Assembly: GCF_018603905.1 (NCBI RefSeq)
Contig: NZ_JAHFZZ010000005.1
Location: forward strand, 310,001 to 374,000
Origin: Nonomuraea sp. NEAU-A123
GTDB lineage: Bacteria > Actinomycetota > Actinomycetes > Streptosporangiales > Streptosporangiaceae
Length of the DNA: 64,000 bases
Direction of reading: 5' to 3'
The notes under the pieces were generated by a model that saw only the letters and a program-made list of their open reading frames with translations, made no database searches and was not told the origin of the DNA. Position numbers and translations under genes: made by a program. Of the stretch, positions 33,428 to 41,888 are shown one piece after another (position 1 is the first letter of the stretch; each line of letters opens with the position of its first letter).

Positions 33428-34398
33428 GAGACCCCCTTCGCGACGGGACGCACCCCGGCGACGGGCCGCAGCCTGGGGTCGATGGCCAGGTAGAGCAGGT
33501 CGACCACGAGGTTGACCAGCACGTAGATCCAGGCCGACAGGAGCACGACGCCCAGCACCACCGGCAGGTCCTTGGCGTTGACGGCGGAGATGAGCAGCCG
33601 GCCGATGCCCTGCCGGGTGAACAGCGTCTCGGTGATGACCGCGCCGCCCAGCAGGGCGCCCACCCAGTAGCCGGTCATGGTGACCAGCGGCATCAGGGCG
33701 TGCCTGAGCGCGTGGCGCAGCCGCACGGTCAGGTCCGCGAGGCCGCGGGTACGGGCGCTGACGATGAACGGCTCGTCGAGCACCTCCTCGAGGGCCTCGC
33801 GCAGCACGTGGCCGAGCACCCCCGCGATCGGCAGGGCCAGGGCGAGGGCGGGCAGGACCAGCGAGGCGAGCCCATGGCTGCCGGTCGCCGGGAACAGCCG
33901 CAGCCCGAACGAGAAGACGGTCAGCAGCACGATCCCCAGCCAGAACGTCGGCGTCGAGGCGACCACCAGCTCGGAACCGGCGGCCAGCCCACGGATCCAG
34001 CGGCGCCGCTTGGCCGTCGCGACCGCGACCGCGAGAGCCAGCGCGAGCCCGATGACCGCCGCGGCCAGCGCCAGCTCGACGGTGGCTGCGGCCTGCTCGC
34101 CGATCGCCTGGGTGACCGGGGTGTGCAGCCGATAGGACGTGCCCAGATCGCCGCGTACGATGCGCCACAGGTGGTCGAGGTACTGGAGGTACCACGGCTG
34201 GTCGAGGCCGTATTCGGCGGTGACCTGGGCGATCACCTCGGGGGTCGGGGCGGCGTTCTCCCCGCCGACGATCGCCTGGGCGGGATCGCCGGGGGTGAAG
34301 TGCAGCACCAGGAAGGTCAGGGTCGCCGCACCCCACAGCACGCCGACCCCGGCCAGCAGGCGCCAGCCGACCAGTCTCAGGATAGAGGTGATCGTCAT
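33424..34398 (-). CDS. ABC permease, DppB type
   Basis: A 324-residue permease with LVGWRLLAGVGVLWGAATLT, FTPGDPAQAIVGG, YGLDQPWYLQYLDHLWRIVR and the EAA region ARTRGLADLTVRLRHALRHA, all typical of DppB/OppB. ATG 34398 overlaps the stop of the binding-protein gene. Pairs with the DppC gene downstream. Confidence 0.94.
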   Translation of the reverse strand: MTITSILRLVGWRLLAGVGVLWGAATLTFLVLHFTPGDPAQAIVGGENAAPTPEVIAQVTAEYGLDQPWYLQYLDHLWRIVRGDLGTSYRLHTPVTQAIGEQAAATVELALAAAVIGLALALAVAVATAKRRRWIRGLAAGSELVVASTPTFWLGIVLLTVFSFGLRLFPATGSHGLASLVLPALALALPIAGVLGHVLREALEEVLDEPFIVSARTRGLADLTVRLRHALRHALMPLVTMTGYWVGALLGGAVITETLFTRQGIGRLLISAVNAKDLPVVLGVVLLSAWIYVLVNLVVDLLYLAIDPRLRPVAGVRPVAKGVS

Positions 34399-36017
34399 TC
34401 GTCCAGCCAGGTGTCGTAGAAGTACGGCGACGGGTAGGCCGGGGTGAACGACAGGTCGCGCACCTTCTTCTGGTACGAGACGGGCCGCGGGTCGTTGTAG
34501 AACGGGATGGCGGGCACCAGCTCGATCAGCCGGGCCTGCGCCTGGTTGTACAACTCGGCCCGCGCGGCCTTGTCCGTGCTCTCCCTGGCCTGCTGCAGCA
34601 GGTCGTCGACCTTGGCGTCCTTCAGGCGAGCCACGTTCTGGCCGCGCCTCTGGTCCGTGGTGATGTTGTCCGAGGAGTACTGGATCCACAGCACGTCGGC
34701 CGTGTTCGTGGCCCACAGTCCCGAGGTCAGGTCGTAGTCGCCCTTGAGCGAACGGTCGCTCAGCTCCTGCTCGGGCGGCGTCTGGATCTGGATGTCGAGG
34801 CCGATCTTCTTGGCCGCGGCCTGCGTCTGCACGGCGATCTGCATGCGCTGGGCGGGGAAGTTCGCGGCGATGGGGAAGAAGGCGGTCAGCCGCTTGCCGT
34901 TCTTGACACGGATGCCGTCGGCGCCCTTGGTGGTCCAGCCGGCCTCGTCGAGCAGCCGGTTCGCCTTGGCGGGGTCGTAGGTGATCCGGCCTTCGAGGCC
35001 GCTGGCGTAGCCGGGGGTGGACGGGGTGACGAAGCCCTGCGCCACCTCGTACTGGCCGAAGGAGATGCCGCCGATGATCGACGTGCGGTCCACGGCGGCC
35101 AGCAGCGCCTGGCGCACCTTGACGTCGTCGAAGGGGGCGCGCGAGGTGTTCAGCCAGAACGACATCGGGTGGCCGGGCCGGATGGCGCTGAGGAAGCCCA
35201 GGTCCGGGTTGGCCTTGACGTCCTCGACGTTCTGGGGCGGGGTGAAGTCGATCGCGTTCACCTCGCCGGCGGCCAGCGCGTTGTAGCGGGTGGCGTCCTC
35301 GGTGAGGAAGCGGATCTCCAGTTTGTCCAGGTACGCGGGGCCCGTGTGCTTGGCGCCCTTCGGGCCCCAGTTGTAGTCGGGGTTGCGGTGGTAGGTGATG
35401 CTCTGGCCCTTGGTCCACTTGTCGAAGACGAACGGCCCCGAGCCGATCGGGTGCTCGCAGATGGTCTGCGGGGCCTCCTTGATCTGCTTGGGGGAGATCA
35501 TGCCGAGGTAGCCCTGGGCGAGGATGTCCAGGAAGGGGGAGTACGCCGAGCTCAGGTGGACCTCGAGCGTGTGGTCGTCGACGACCTTGGCATCCTTGTA
35601 CGGCGCGATGTAGGCCGCGGCCAGCGGTGACTTGGTGGCCGGGTCCTTCATGTGCTCGAAGTTGACCTTGAGCGCCTCGGCGTCCCAGACCGCCCCGTCA
35701 TGAAATTTCACGCCTTGGTGGAGCTTGAAGGTGTAGGTGAGGCCGTCTTGGGAGACGGTCCAGCTGTCGGCCAGCCAGGGCTGGACCTTGCCGCTCGCGT
35801 CGAACCACACCAGCGAGTCCGCCACGGGCACGGTCGTCACGGGGCCGTCGGAGCTGGCGTTGCCGTGCGGGTCGAGGCAGGTCGGCTCCTGGCCGTTCTC
35901 CCCGAGGACAAGGGTGCCGCCCGTCTTGGAGTCCCCGCCCTGTGCCCCGGTGGCGGTGCCGCAGGCGGTCAGCAGCAGCGCGAGGGCGAAGGCGGCGGCG
36001 GTACGGATCTTCGTCAT
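34395..36017 (-). CDS. ABC solute-binding lipoprotein, family 5
   Basis: A 540-residue extracytoplasmic binding protein. Lipobox LLLTAC gives Cys19. Family 5 landmarks are present: GGTLVLGENGQEPTCLDPHG, WLADSWTVSQDGLTYTFKLH, GVKFHDGAVWDAEALKVNFE and HPIGSGPFVFDKW. Closely similar to the next gene upstream, with long shared stretches, so the two arose by tandem duplication. Ligand is probably an organosulfur compound given the neighbours. Confidence 0.94.
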   Translation of the reverse strand: MTKIRTAAAFALALLLTACGTATGAQGGDSKTGGTLVLGENGQEPTCLDPHGNASSDGPVTTVPVADSLVWFDASGKVQPWLADSWTVSQDGLTYTFKLHQGVKFHDGAVWDAEALKVNFEHMKDPATKSPLAAAYIAPYKDAKVVDDHTLEVHLSSAYSPFLDILAQGYLGMISPKQIKEAPQTICEHPIGSGPFVFDKWTKGQSITYHRNPDYNWGPKGAKHTGPAYLDKLEIRFLTEDATRYNALAAGEVNAIDFTPPQNVEDVKANPDLGFLSAIRPGHPMSFWLNTSRAPFDDVKVRQALLAAVDRTSIIGGISFGQYEVAQGFVTPSTPGYASGLEGRITYDPAKANRLLDEAGWTTKGADGIRVKNGKRLTAFFPIAANFPAQRMQIAVQTQAAAKKIGLDIQIQTPPEQELSDRSLKGDYDLTSGLWATNTADVLWIQYSSDNITTDQRRGQNVARLKDAKVDDLLQQARESTDKAARAELYNQAQARLIELVPAIPFYNDPRPVSYQKKVRDLSFTPAYPSPYFYDTWLDE

Positions 36018-36020
36018 GGT

Positions 36021-37664
36021 TCAGCCCAGCCAGGTGTCGTAGAAGGTGACCGCGCCGTACGCGTGGTCCCAGTCCAGGCCGTGCACCTGCTTCTGGAACG
36101 ACACGAGGCTCGGCCGGTTGTACAGGGGGATGGCCGGCGCGAGGTCGATCAGCCTGGCCTGCGCCTGGTTGTAGAACTCGGCCCGCTCGGCGTCGCCGGT
36201 GGCCTTGCGGGCCTGCTCCAGGAGGCCGTCGAGGGCCGGGTCGGCGAGCCTGGTGACGTTCTGGCCGCGGCGCTTGGCGGTGGTGATGTTGTCCGAGGCG
36301 TACTGGATCCACAGCACGTCGGCGGTGTTGGTGGTCCAGATGCCGACGGACAGGTCGAAGTCGCCGGCCGCCGTGCGATCGGCGGAGACCTGCGGCGTGA
36401 CGTTCTGGATCTTTATCTCGATGCCGACCTTGGCGGCGGCGGCCTGGGTCTGCACCAGGATCTGGGTGTTCTGCGGGTTCACCCCCGTGTCGAGCGCGAT
36501 CGCGGTCAGCCGCTTGCCGTTCTTGACGCGGATGCCGTCGGCGCCCTTGGTGGTCCAGCCGGCCTCGTCGAGCAGTTGGTTCGCCTTTGCGGGGTCATAG
36601 GTGATCCGGCCATCGAGGCCGCCCGCGTAGTCGGGCGTCGAGGGGGTGATGAAGCCGGTCGCGAGCTTCCACTGGCCGAACGAGACGCTGTCGATGATCG
36701 CCTTGCGGTCTACCGCCAGCGTGAGCGCCTGCCGCACCTTGAGGTCGCCGAAGGGCGCCCGGCCCGTGTTGCGCCAGATGGAGAACGGGTGTCCCGGCCG
36801 GTCGATCGTGGTGAAGCCCAGGTCTTGGTTGGCCTTCACGTCCTGGACGTTCGACGGCGGGGTGTTGTCGATGACGTTCACCTCGCCCGACAGCAGGGCG
36901 TTGTAGCGGGTCGCGTCCTCGCCGAGGAAGCGGATCTCCAGGCCGTCCAGCCGGGCGGGGCCCGTGTGCGCCGCGCCGGGCGGGCCCCAGGCGTAGTCCG
37001 GGTTCTTCCGGTAGGTGATGCTCTGACCCTTGGTCCACTTGTCGAAGACGAACGGTCCCGAGCCGATCGGGTGCTCGCAGGTCGTCCCCGGAGCCTCCTT
37101 GATCTGCTTGGGAGAGATCATCGCGAGGTAGGACTGGGCGAGCACGTTCAGGAACGCGGAGTACGGCGAGGTCAGGTGGACCTCCAACGTCTGGTCGTCG
37201 ACGACCTTGGCGTCTTTGTAGGGCGCGATGTAGGCGGCGGCCAGTGGTGACTTGGTGGCCGGGTCCCTCATGTGCTCGAGGTTGACCTTGAGCGCCTCGG
37301 CGTTCCAAACCGACCCGTCATGAAATTTCACGCCCTGGCGCAGCTTGAAGGTGTATGTCAGTCCGTCAGGGGAGATCTTCCAGCTCTCGGCCAGCCAGGG
37401 TTTGAGCTTGCCCGTGGCGTCCTGCCACAGCAGGGAGTCGAAGATCGGCCGGTCGACGACCGTGGTGTTCGTCGTCACAAGCTGGTGCGGGTCGAGGCAG
37501 GCCGGCTCGTCGCCGTTCTCACCGAGCACGAGCGTGCCGCCCGCTTTGGGCGCGCCGCCGGTGGTGGTGCCACCGGTGGCTCCCGTGCCCGAGCTCGTGC
37601 CACACGCCATCGGCGACATCAGGGACGCGATCAATGCCACGGCGAGCAGCGGTTTTCTAGGCAT
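36021..37664 (-). CDS. ABC solute-binding lipoprotein, family 5 (paralogue)
   Basis: A 547-residue binding protein, first gene of the leftward operon. Signal peptide with a likely lipidated Cys21 in a weak lipobox (SPMAC), then GGTLVLGENGDEPACLDPHQ, WLAESWKISPDGLTYTFKLR and HPIGSGPFVFDKW. Differences from its paralogue are concentrated in the N-terminal linker and scattered ligand-lobe positions. Two binding proteins for one permease pair suggests broadened ligand range. ATG start with a control region shared with the rightward operon. Confidence 0.94.
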   Translation of the reverse strand: MPRKPLLAVALIASLMSPMACGTSSGTGATGGTTTGGAPKAGGTLVLGENGDEPACLDPHQLVTTNTTVVDRPIFDSLLWQDATGKLKPWLAESWKISPDGLTYTFKLRQGVKFHDGSVWNAEALKVNLEHMRDPATKSPLAAAYIAPYKDAKVVDDQTLEVHLTSPYSAFLNVLAQSYLAMISPKQIKEAPGTTCEHPIGSGPFVFDKWTKGQSITYRKNPDYAWGPPGAAHTGPARLDGLEIRFLGEDATRYNALLSGEVNVIDNTPPSNVQDVKANQDLGFTTIDRPGHPFSIWRNTGRAPFGDLKVRQALTLAVDRKAIIDSVSFGQWKLATGFITPSTPDYAGGLDGRITYDPAKANQLLDEAGWTTKGADGIRVKNGKRLTAIALDTGVNPQNTQILVQTQAAAAKVGIEIKIQNVTPQVSADRTAAGDFDLSVGIWTTNTADVLWIQYASDNITTAKRRGQNVTRLADPALDGLLEQARKATGDAERAEFYNQAQARLIDLAPAIPLYNRPSLVSFQKQVHGLDWDHAYGAVTFYDTWLG

Positions 37665-37679
37665 GGGAGCCTTCCTCTC

Positions 37680-37721
37680 GGCAAAACAGGTATTGCCTAC
37701 CGGATATACAGGGATTACGGT
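37680..37721 (+). promoter_or_regulatory. Divergent control region of the two sulfur operons
   Basis: GGCAA-N8-TTGCC (37680-37697) is an inverted repeat. For the rightward operon, TTGCCT (37693-37698), 17 bases, then TACGGT (37716-37721) fits a housekeeping promoter. CCTAC-N7-ACAGG (37696-37712) resembles the CCTAC-N7-GTAGG site at 41803, hinting at a shared regulator. Confidence 0.45.
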
Positions 37722-37756
37722 GAACCATAACGTATATGCAGAACGGACGAAAAACC

Positions 37757-38938
37757 ATGACCAATGTCATCGCGGATGACGCCGAGGCGCTGGCCGTGGC
37801 CCGCGACCTGGCCGGGGAATTCGCGGTGGACGCGGCCGTACGCGACGCCGAGCGCCGTCTGCCGGGCCCCGAGCTCGATCGGCTCTCGGCCAGCGGGCTG
37901 CTCGCGATCACCGTGCCCCGCGCGTACGGCGGAGCCGACGTGCGGGCCGGGACCGTCGCCGAGGTGTTCAGGCTGCTGGCCGCCGCCGACCCGAACATCG
38001 CGCAGATCCCCCAGAGCCACTTCGTCTACGTCAACGTGCTGCGGCAGCAGGGGGACGCCGACCAGCGGAAGTTCTTCTTCGAGGAGGTCCTGGCCGGCAA
38101 GCGGTTCGGCAACGCCCAGTCGGAGGCGGGCACCAAGCACGTTCAGGACTACCGCACCAGGCTGGTCCCCGGTGCCGACGGCGACTTCGTGCTGAGCGGG
38201 ACCAAGCACTACAGCACCGGCGCGCTGTTCGCCGACTGGATCCCCGTGCTGGCCAGGCGCGAGGACGACACCCTGCACGTGGCCTACATCCCGCGCGACG
38301 CCCCCGGGCTGACCGTGGTCGACGACTGGGCCGGCATGGGGCAGCGCACCACGGCCAGCGGCACGGTGCTCCTGGACGACGTGGCCGTACCCGGGTCCAG
38401 GGTCGTACCGCACCACCTGACCTTCACCGGGCCGCAACTGCACGGCGCGCTCGCGCAACTGCTGCACGCCGCCATCGACGTCGGCATCGCCGCGGGCGCG
38501 CTCGACGAGGCCGCCGAGTTCGTCAGGACCAAGGCCCGGCCATGGTTCGAGAGCGGTCATGACCGCGCGGCCGACGACCCGCTGATCCTTCAGCGGGTCG
38601 GCGAGCTGGCCGTCAAGGTGCGGGCCGCCGAGGCGCTGCTCGGCGTGGCCGGCGCCGCCGTCGACGCGGCCCGCGCGGACCTGACCGACGAATCGGCCGC
38701 CGCCGCCTCCATCGCGGTCGCCACCGCGAAGGTGTTCGCGGACCCGGTCGCCGTGGAGCTGGGCAGCGCGGTCTTCGAGCTGGGCGGCACGCGGTCCAGC
38801 CTCGACGGGCTCAACCTGAACCGGCACTGGCGCAATGCCCGCACGCACACCCTGCACGATCCGGCCCGCTGGAAGATCCAGCACATCGGGCGGTACGTAC
38901 TCAACGGGCAACTCCCGCCCCGCCACGGCCTGCTCTAA
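37757..38938 (+). CDS. SfnB/DszC-type acyl-CoA dehydrogenase-like oxygenase
   Basis: About 393 residues from ATG 37757 (GGACGA upstream; ATG 37736 is also in frame). Same family as the gene at 29.8 kb: SGLLAITVPRAYGGADV, NIAQIPQSHFVYVNVL, SGTKHYSTGALFADWIPVLA, DDWAGMGQRTTASGTVLLDD, NLNRHWRNARTHTLHDP. First gene of the rightward sulfur operon, 11 bases before the SsuD-like gene. Confidence 0.92.
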   Translation: MTNVIADDAEALAVARDLAGEFAVDAAVRDAERRLPGPELDRLSASGLLAITVPRAYGGADVRAGTVAEVFRLLAAADPNIAQIPQSHFVYVNVLRQQGDADQRKFFFEEVLAGKRFGNAQSEAGTKHVQDYRTRLVPGADGDFVLSGTKHYSTGALFADWIPVLARREDDTLHVAYIPRDAPGLTVVDDWAGMGQRTTASGTVLLDDVAVPGSRVVPHHLTFTGPQLHGALAQLLHAAIDVGIAAGALDEAAEFVRTKARPWFESGHDRAADDPLILQRVGELAVKVRAAEALLGVAGAAVDAARADLTDESAAAASIAVATAKVFADPVAVELGSAVFELGGTRSSLDGLNLNRHWRNARTHTLHDPARWKIQHIGRYVLNGQLPPRHGLL

Positions 38939-38949
38939 GGGGAATAACG

Positions 38950-40104
38950 ATGACCTTGACGTTCCACTGGTTCCTGCCCACCTACGGCGACAGCCGTGAC
39001 ATCGTCGGCGGCGGCCACGGCCTGCCCGCCGGATCGGCCGGCGGCGCCCGCCCGGCGACCCTGGCGTACCTGCGCCAGATCGTGCACGCGGCCGAGCAGC
39101 TCGGCTTCGTCGGCGCGCTGACACCGACCGGCGCCTGGTGCGAGGACGCCTGGCTGACCACGGCCATGCTCGCCGACACCACGGAGCGGCTGAAGTTCCT
39201 GGTGGCCTTCCGTCCGGGGCTGGTGTCGCCGACCCTGGCCGCCCAGATGGCCGCCACCTTCCAGCGGCACTCCGGGGGACGGCTGCTGCTCAACGTCGTG
39301 ACCGGCGGCGAGAGCCACGAGCAGCGCGCGTACGGCGACTTCCTGGACAAGGAGCAGCGCTACGCGCGTACCGACGAGTTCCTGCACATCGTACGGACGC
39401 TGTGGCGCGGCGAGACGGTCTCCTTCACCGGCGAGCACCTGCGTGTCGAGGACGCCCGGCTCAACCGGCTGCCCGACCCGGTGCCCGAGGTCTACTTCGG
39501 CGGCTCGTCCCCGGCGGCGGGCCGGGTGGCGGCCCGTCATGTGGACGCCTACCTGACCTGGGGCGAACCGCCCGCCGCGGTCGCCTCGAAGATCTCCTGG
39601 GTGAACGGGCTCGCCGCCGCCGAAGGCCGTACGCTCCGGCACGGCATCAGGCTGCACGTGATCTCCCGTGACACCAGCGAGCAGGCCTGGGCCCAGGCGC
39701 GCCGGCTGCTCGACGGCATCGACCCGCAGACCGTCGCCCAGGTGCAGGAGGGCCTGGCCCGCAGCGAGTCGGAAGGCCAGCGGCGGATGCTCGACCTGCA
39801 CGGCGGCAAGCGGGACGACCTGGAGATCTACCCCAACCTGTGGGCGGGCGTGGGGCTGGTCCGCGGCGGCGCGGGCACGGCGCTCGTCGGCAGCCACGCC
39901 GAGGTCGCCGACCGCATCGAGGAGTATCACCGGCTCGGGATCACCGAGTTCGTGCTGTCGGGGCATCCGCACGTCGAGGAGGCGTACTGGTTCGGCGAGG
40001 GCGTGCTGCCGATCCTGCGCGAGCGCGGGCTGTGGCGGCATCCGTTCGAGCCCGGAGAGTCCGAGCCGGCCTCGATCCCGTTCGCGGGGGCAGCGGCCCG
40101 ATGA
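38950..40104 (+). CDS. ssuD: Alkanesulfonate monooxygenase (SsuD-like)
   Basis: A 384-residue FMNH2-dependent monooxygenase that converts alkanesulfonates to aldehyde and sulfite. Diagnostic segments: FHWFLPTYGDSRDIVGGGHG, FLVAFRPGLVSPTLAAQMAA, GRLLLNVVTGGESHEQRAYG and VPEVYFGGSSPAAGRVAARH. Length is usual for SsuD. It needs reduced flavin from a reductase, and none is encoded nearby. Ends in an ATGA overlap with the third SfnB-type gene. Confidence 0.93.
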   Translation: MTLTFHWFLPTYGDSRDIVGGGHGLPAGSAGGARPATLAYLRQIVHAAEQLGFVGALTPTGAWCEDAWLTTAMLADTTERLKFLVAFRPGLVSPTLAAQMAATFQRHSGGRLLLNVVTGGESHEQRAYGDFLDKEQRYARTDEFLHIVRTLWRGETVSFTGEHLRVEDARLNRLPDPVPEVYFGGSSPAAGRVAARHVDAYLTWGEPPAAVASKISWVNGLAAAEGRTLRHGIRLHVISRDTSEQAWAQARRLLDGIDPQTVAQVQEGLARSESEGQRRMLDLHGGKRDDLEIYPNLWAGVGLVRGGAGTALVGSHAEVADRIEEYHRLGITEFVLSGHPHVEEAYWFGEGVLPILRERGLWRHPFEPGESEPASIPFAGAAAR

Positions 40105-41345
40105 CCGCCTCCACCCGCGTGGGCGGCGGCCGTGCGGATCTGCTGCGACAGCGGGCCGCCGAGCTGCTGCCCGAGATCGCCGCCGGGGCCGCCGAGCGGG
40201 AACGCCTCCGCGAGCTGCCGCACGCCCAGATCCGGGCGCTCGCCGCCAACGGCCTGTTCACCTTCAGAATCCCCGTCGAGTACGGCGGAGCGGGCGCGTC
40301 CGTGCAGGAGGTGTTCGCCTTCCTCATCGACCTGGCCGCGGCCGACTCGAACATCGCCCAGGCGGTCCGCCCGAGCTTCGGCCGCGTCGAGCACCTGCTG
40401 GCGGCGGCCGAGGCCGAGCGGCGGACGTGGTATCCGCGGTTCCTGGCCGGAGACGTCTTCGGCAACGCGGGCTGGGAGGTCGGCGGCCCCAGCGGCGCCG
40501 TCCGCACCCGCATCACCCGGCAGGGCGACCACTTCGAGGTCAACGGCAGCAAGTACTACAGCACCGGAGCCCTCTACGCCGACTGGATCGGCCTGTCCGC
40601 CGTGGACGACGACGGCGAGAAGGTGTTCTTCACCCTGCCCCGCGACCGGCCGGGGCTGGAACTCGTCGACGACTTCGACGGCGTCGGCCAGCGGCTGACC
40701 GCCAGCGGCACCACGAAGCTCACCGCCGTCACCGTGTACCCGGAGGAGATCAGCCGGCGCGGCGGCCAGGGTCGTTCGGCCGTCACGCCGTTCCTGCAGC
40801 TCTACCTGGCCGCCGTGGAGGCGGGCATCGCCAGGAGCGCGCTCGGCGACGCGGTCGCCTTCGCCCGGGCCAAGTCCAGGCCGATCGAGCACAGCAGCGC
40901 GGATCGCTCGGTGGACGACCCGTACGTTCAGCACGCGGTGGGCGAGATCGCCGCGCGGACCTACGCCGCCGAGGCCGCCGTCCTGCGCGCGGCCTCGGCG
41001 ATAGACCGGGCCTGGGCGACCGCCGCCTCAGACTCGGACGGGCGCGACCTGAACGGGCGCGACCTGAACGGGCCCGATCAAGGCGGGCTCGATCAGGACG
41101 CGTTGACGGAGGCGGCGGTCGAGGTCGCCCAGGCGCAGTTCTTCGCGGTCGAGTCGGCGTTGAAGGCGGCCGAGCTGCTGTTCGACGTCGGTGGCGGCAC
41201 CGCCGTGGCGCAGCGGCACAACCTGGACCGGCACTGGCGCAACGCGCGCACGGTCGCCAACCACAACCCGCGGTCCTGGAAGGCGGCCGTGGTCGGCGCC
41301 CACCGCCTCAACGGCACGGAACCGCCGCTCAACGGCCTGTTCTGA
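40101..41345 (+). CDS. SfnB/DszC-type oxygenase with repetitive acidic insert
   Basis: A 414-residue member of the same acyl-CoA dehydrogenase-like family: NGLFTFRIPVEYGGAGA, NGSKYYSTGALYADWIGLSA, DDFDGVGQRLTASGTTKL and NLDRHWRNARTVANHNP. It carries an extra segment near residues 312-335 with the repeat GRDLNGRDLNGPDQGG, coded by 15-base repeats. It is the most diverged of the three paralogues. Tail-to-tail with a broken TetR gene. Confidence 0.9.
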   Translation: MTASTRVGGGRADLLRQRAAELLPEIAAGAAERERLRELPHAQIRALAANGLFTFRIPVEYGGAGASVQEVFAFLIDLAAADSNIAQAVRPSFGRVEHLLAAAEAERRTWYPRFLAGDVFGNAGWEVGGPSGAVRTRITRQGDHFEVNGSKYYSTGALYADWIGLSAVDDDGEKVFFTLPRDRPGLELVDDFDGVGQRLTASGTTKLTAVTVYPEEISRRGGQGRSAVTPFLQLYLAAVEAGIARSALGDAVAFARAKSRPIEHSSADRSVDDPYVQHAVGEIAARTYAAEAAVLRAASAIDRAWATAASDSDGRDLNGRDLNGPDQGGLDQDALTEAAVEVAQAQFFAVESALKAAELLFDVGGGTAVAQRHNLDRHWRNARTVANHNPRSWKAAVVGAHRLNGTEPPLNGLF

Positions 41346-41788
41346 CCAGGCGTTTCGAAGGCGGCGACGATCCGCTCGTCCTCCGGCGGCACGGGGCCGG
41401 CGGCGTCCAGCGCGATGGCGCCGAGTACGTACACCATGACCGTGTAGCTCGCGCGCGGGTCGGGCAGGGCGGCGAGCAGGCTCTCGCCTGCCCGCGCCGC
41501 GACCGGCCCGCTGACGGCTGCGCCGAGGATCGACGGCATCGCCGCGGGATGGCGCATGAGCACCGGGCGCAGGTTCGGCGCGAAGACCGTGATCCGCGCG
41601 TGCGGCTCGCGATCCCCGTCCTCCAGTAGGCCGACATCGGCCTCGCCGAGCAGTCGATCGGCCGGCGCGACCACGATCGTGGCTCGGCCGGGGAAGTAGC
41701 TGTGGAGCGCGCCGGGCGTCAGGCCCACCCACGCTTCCAGTGCGCGCATGGGGAGCCCGCCGCCGTTCTTTCGTGGAGGCATTGACAT
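41346..41788 (-). pseudogene. Degenerate TetR family gene
   Basis: The frame from 41788 reads LTPGALHSYFPGRATIVVAP, matching the second half of a TetR helix-turn-helix (LTPGALYxYFPGK), then a TetR-like C-terminal domain with DPRASYTVMVYVLGAIALDA. The first helix of the DNA-binding domain is missing, and the frame has lost its stop, running about 250 bases into antisense of the SfnB-type gene to 41093. It is probably the remains of the island's regulator. Confidence 0.65.
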
Positions 41789-41819
41789 AAAAACCCTATT
41801 TTCCTACTGTTTGTGTAGG
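41782..41819 (+). promoter_or_regulatory. Internal sulfur-operon promoter with overlapping inverted repeat
   Basis: TTGACA (41782-41787), 17 bases, TACTGT (41805-41810) is a near-consensus promoter. CCTAC-TGTTTGT-GTAGG (41803-41819) is a perfect inverted repeat over the -10 and start site, positioned like a repressor operator. The start of the degenerate TetR gene abuts it on the other strand. Confidence 0.65.
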
Positions 41820-41837
41820 CATTTAGAAGGAGGCGCG

Positions 41838-41888
41838 ATGTCCGATTTCGCCGACACACCGGCCTACACGATCCCTTTCGACCGGTGA
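41838..41888 (+). CDS. 16-residue ORF coupled to the next monooxygenase
   Basis: MSDFADTPAYTIPFDR, with a full-length ribosome site AGAAGGAGG six bases upstream of ATG 41838. Its stop overlaps the GTG start of the monooxygenase (GTGA). The monooxygenase has no ribosome site of its own outside this ORF, so ribosomes probably reach it by re-initiation. The peptide has no similarity I recognise. It could be only a translation-enhancing lead ORF, or a small functional peptide. Confidence 0.65.
   Translation: MSDFADTPAYTIPFDR

Noticed and set aside
37665..37756. Sulfur-responsive riboswitch such as SAM-type
   Set aside because: The leader is too short and no conserved riboswitch core is visible.
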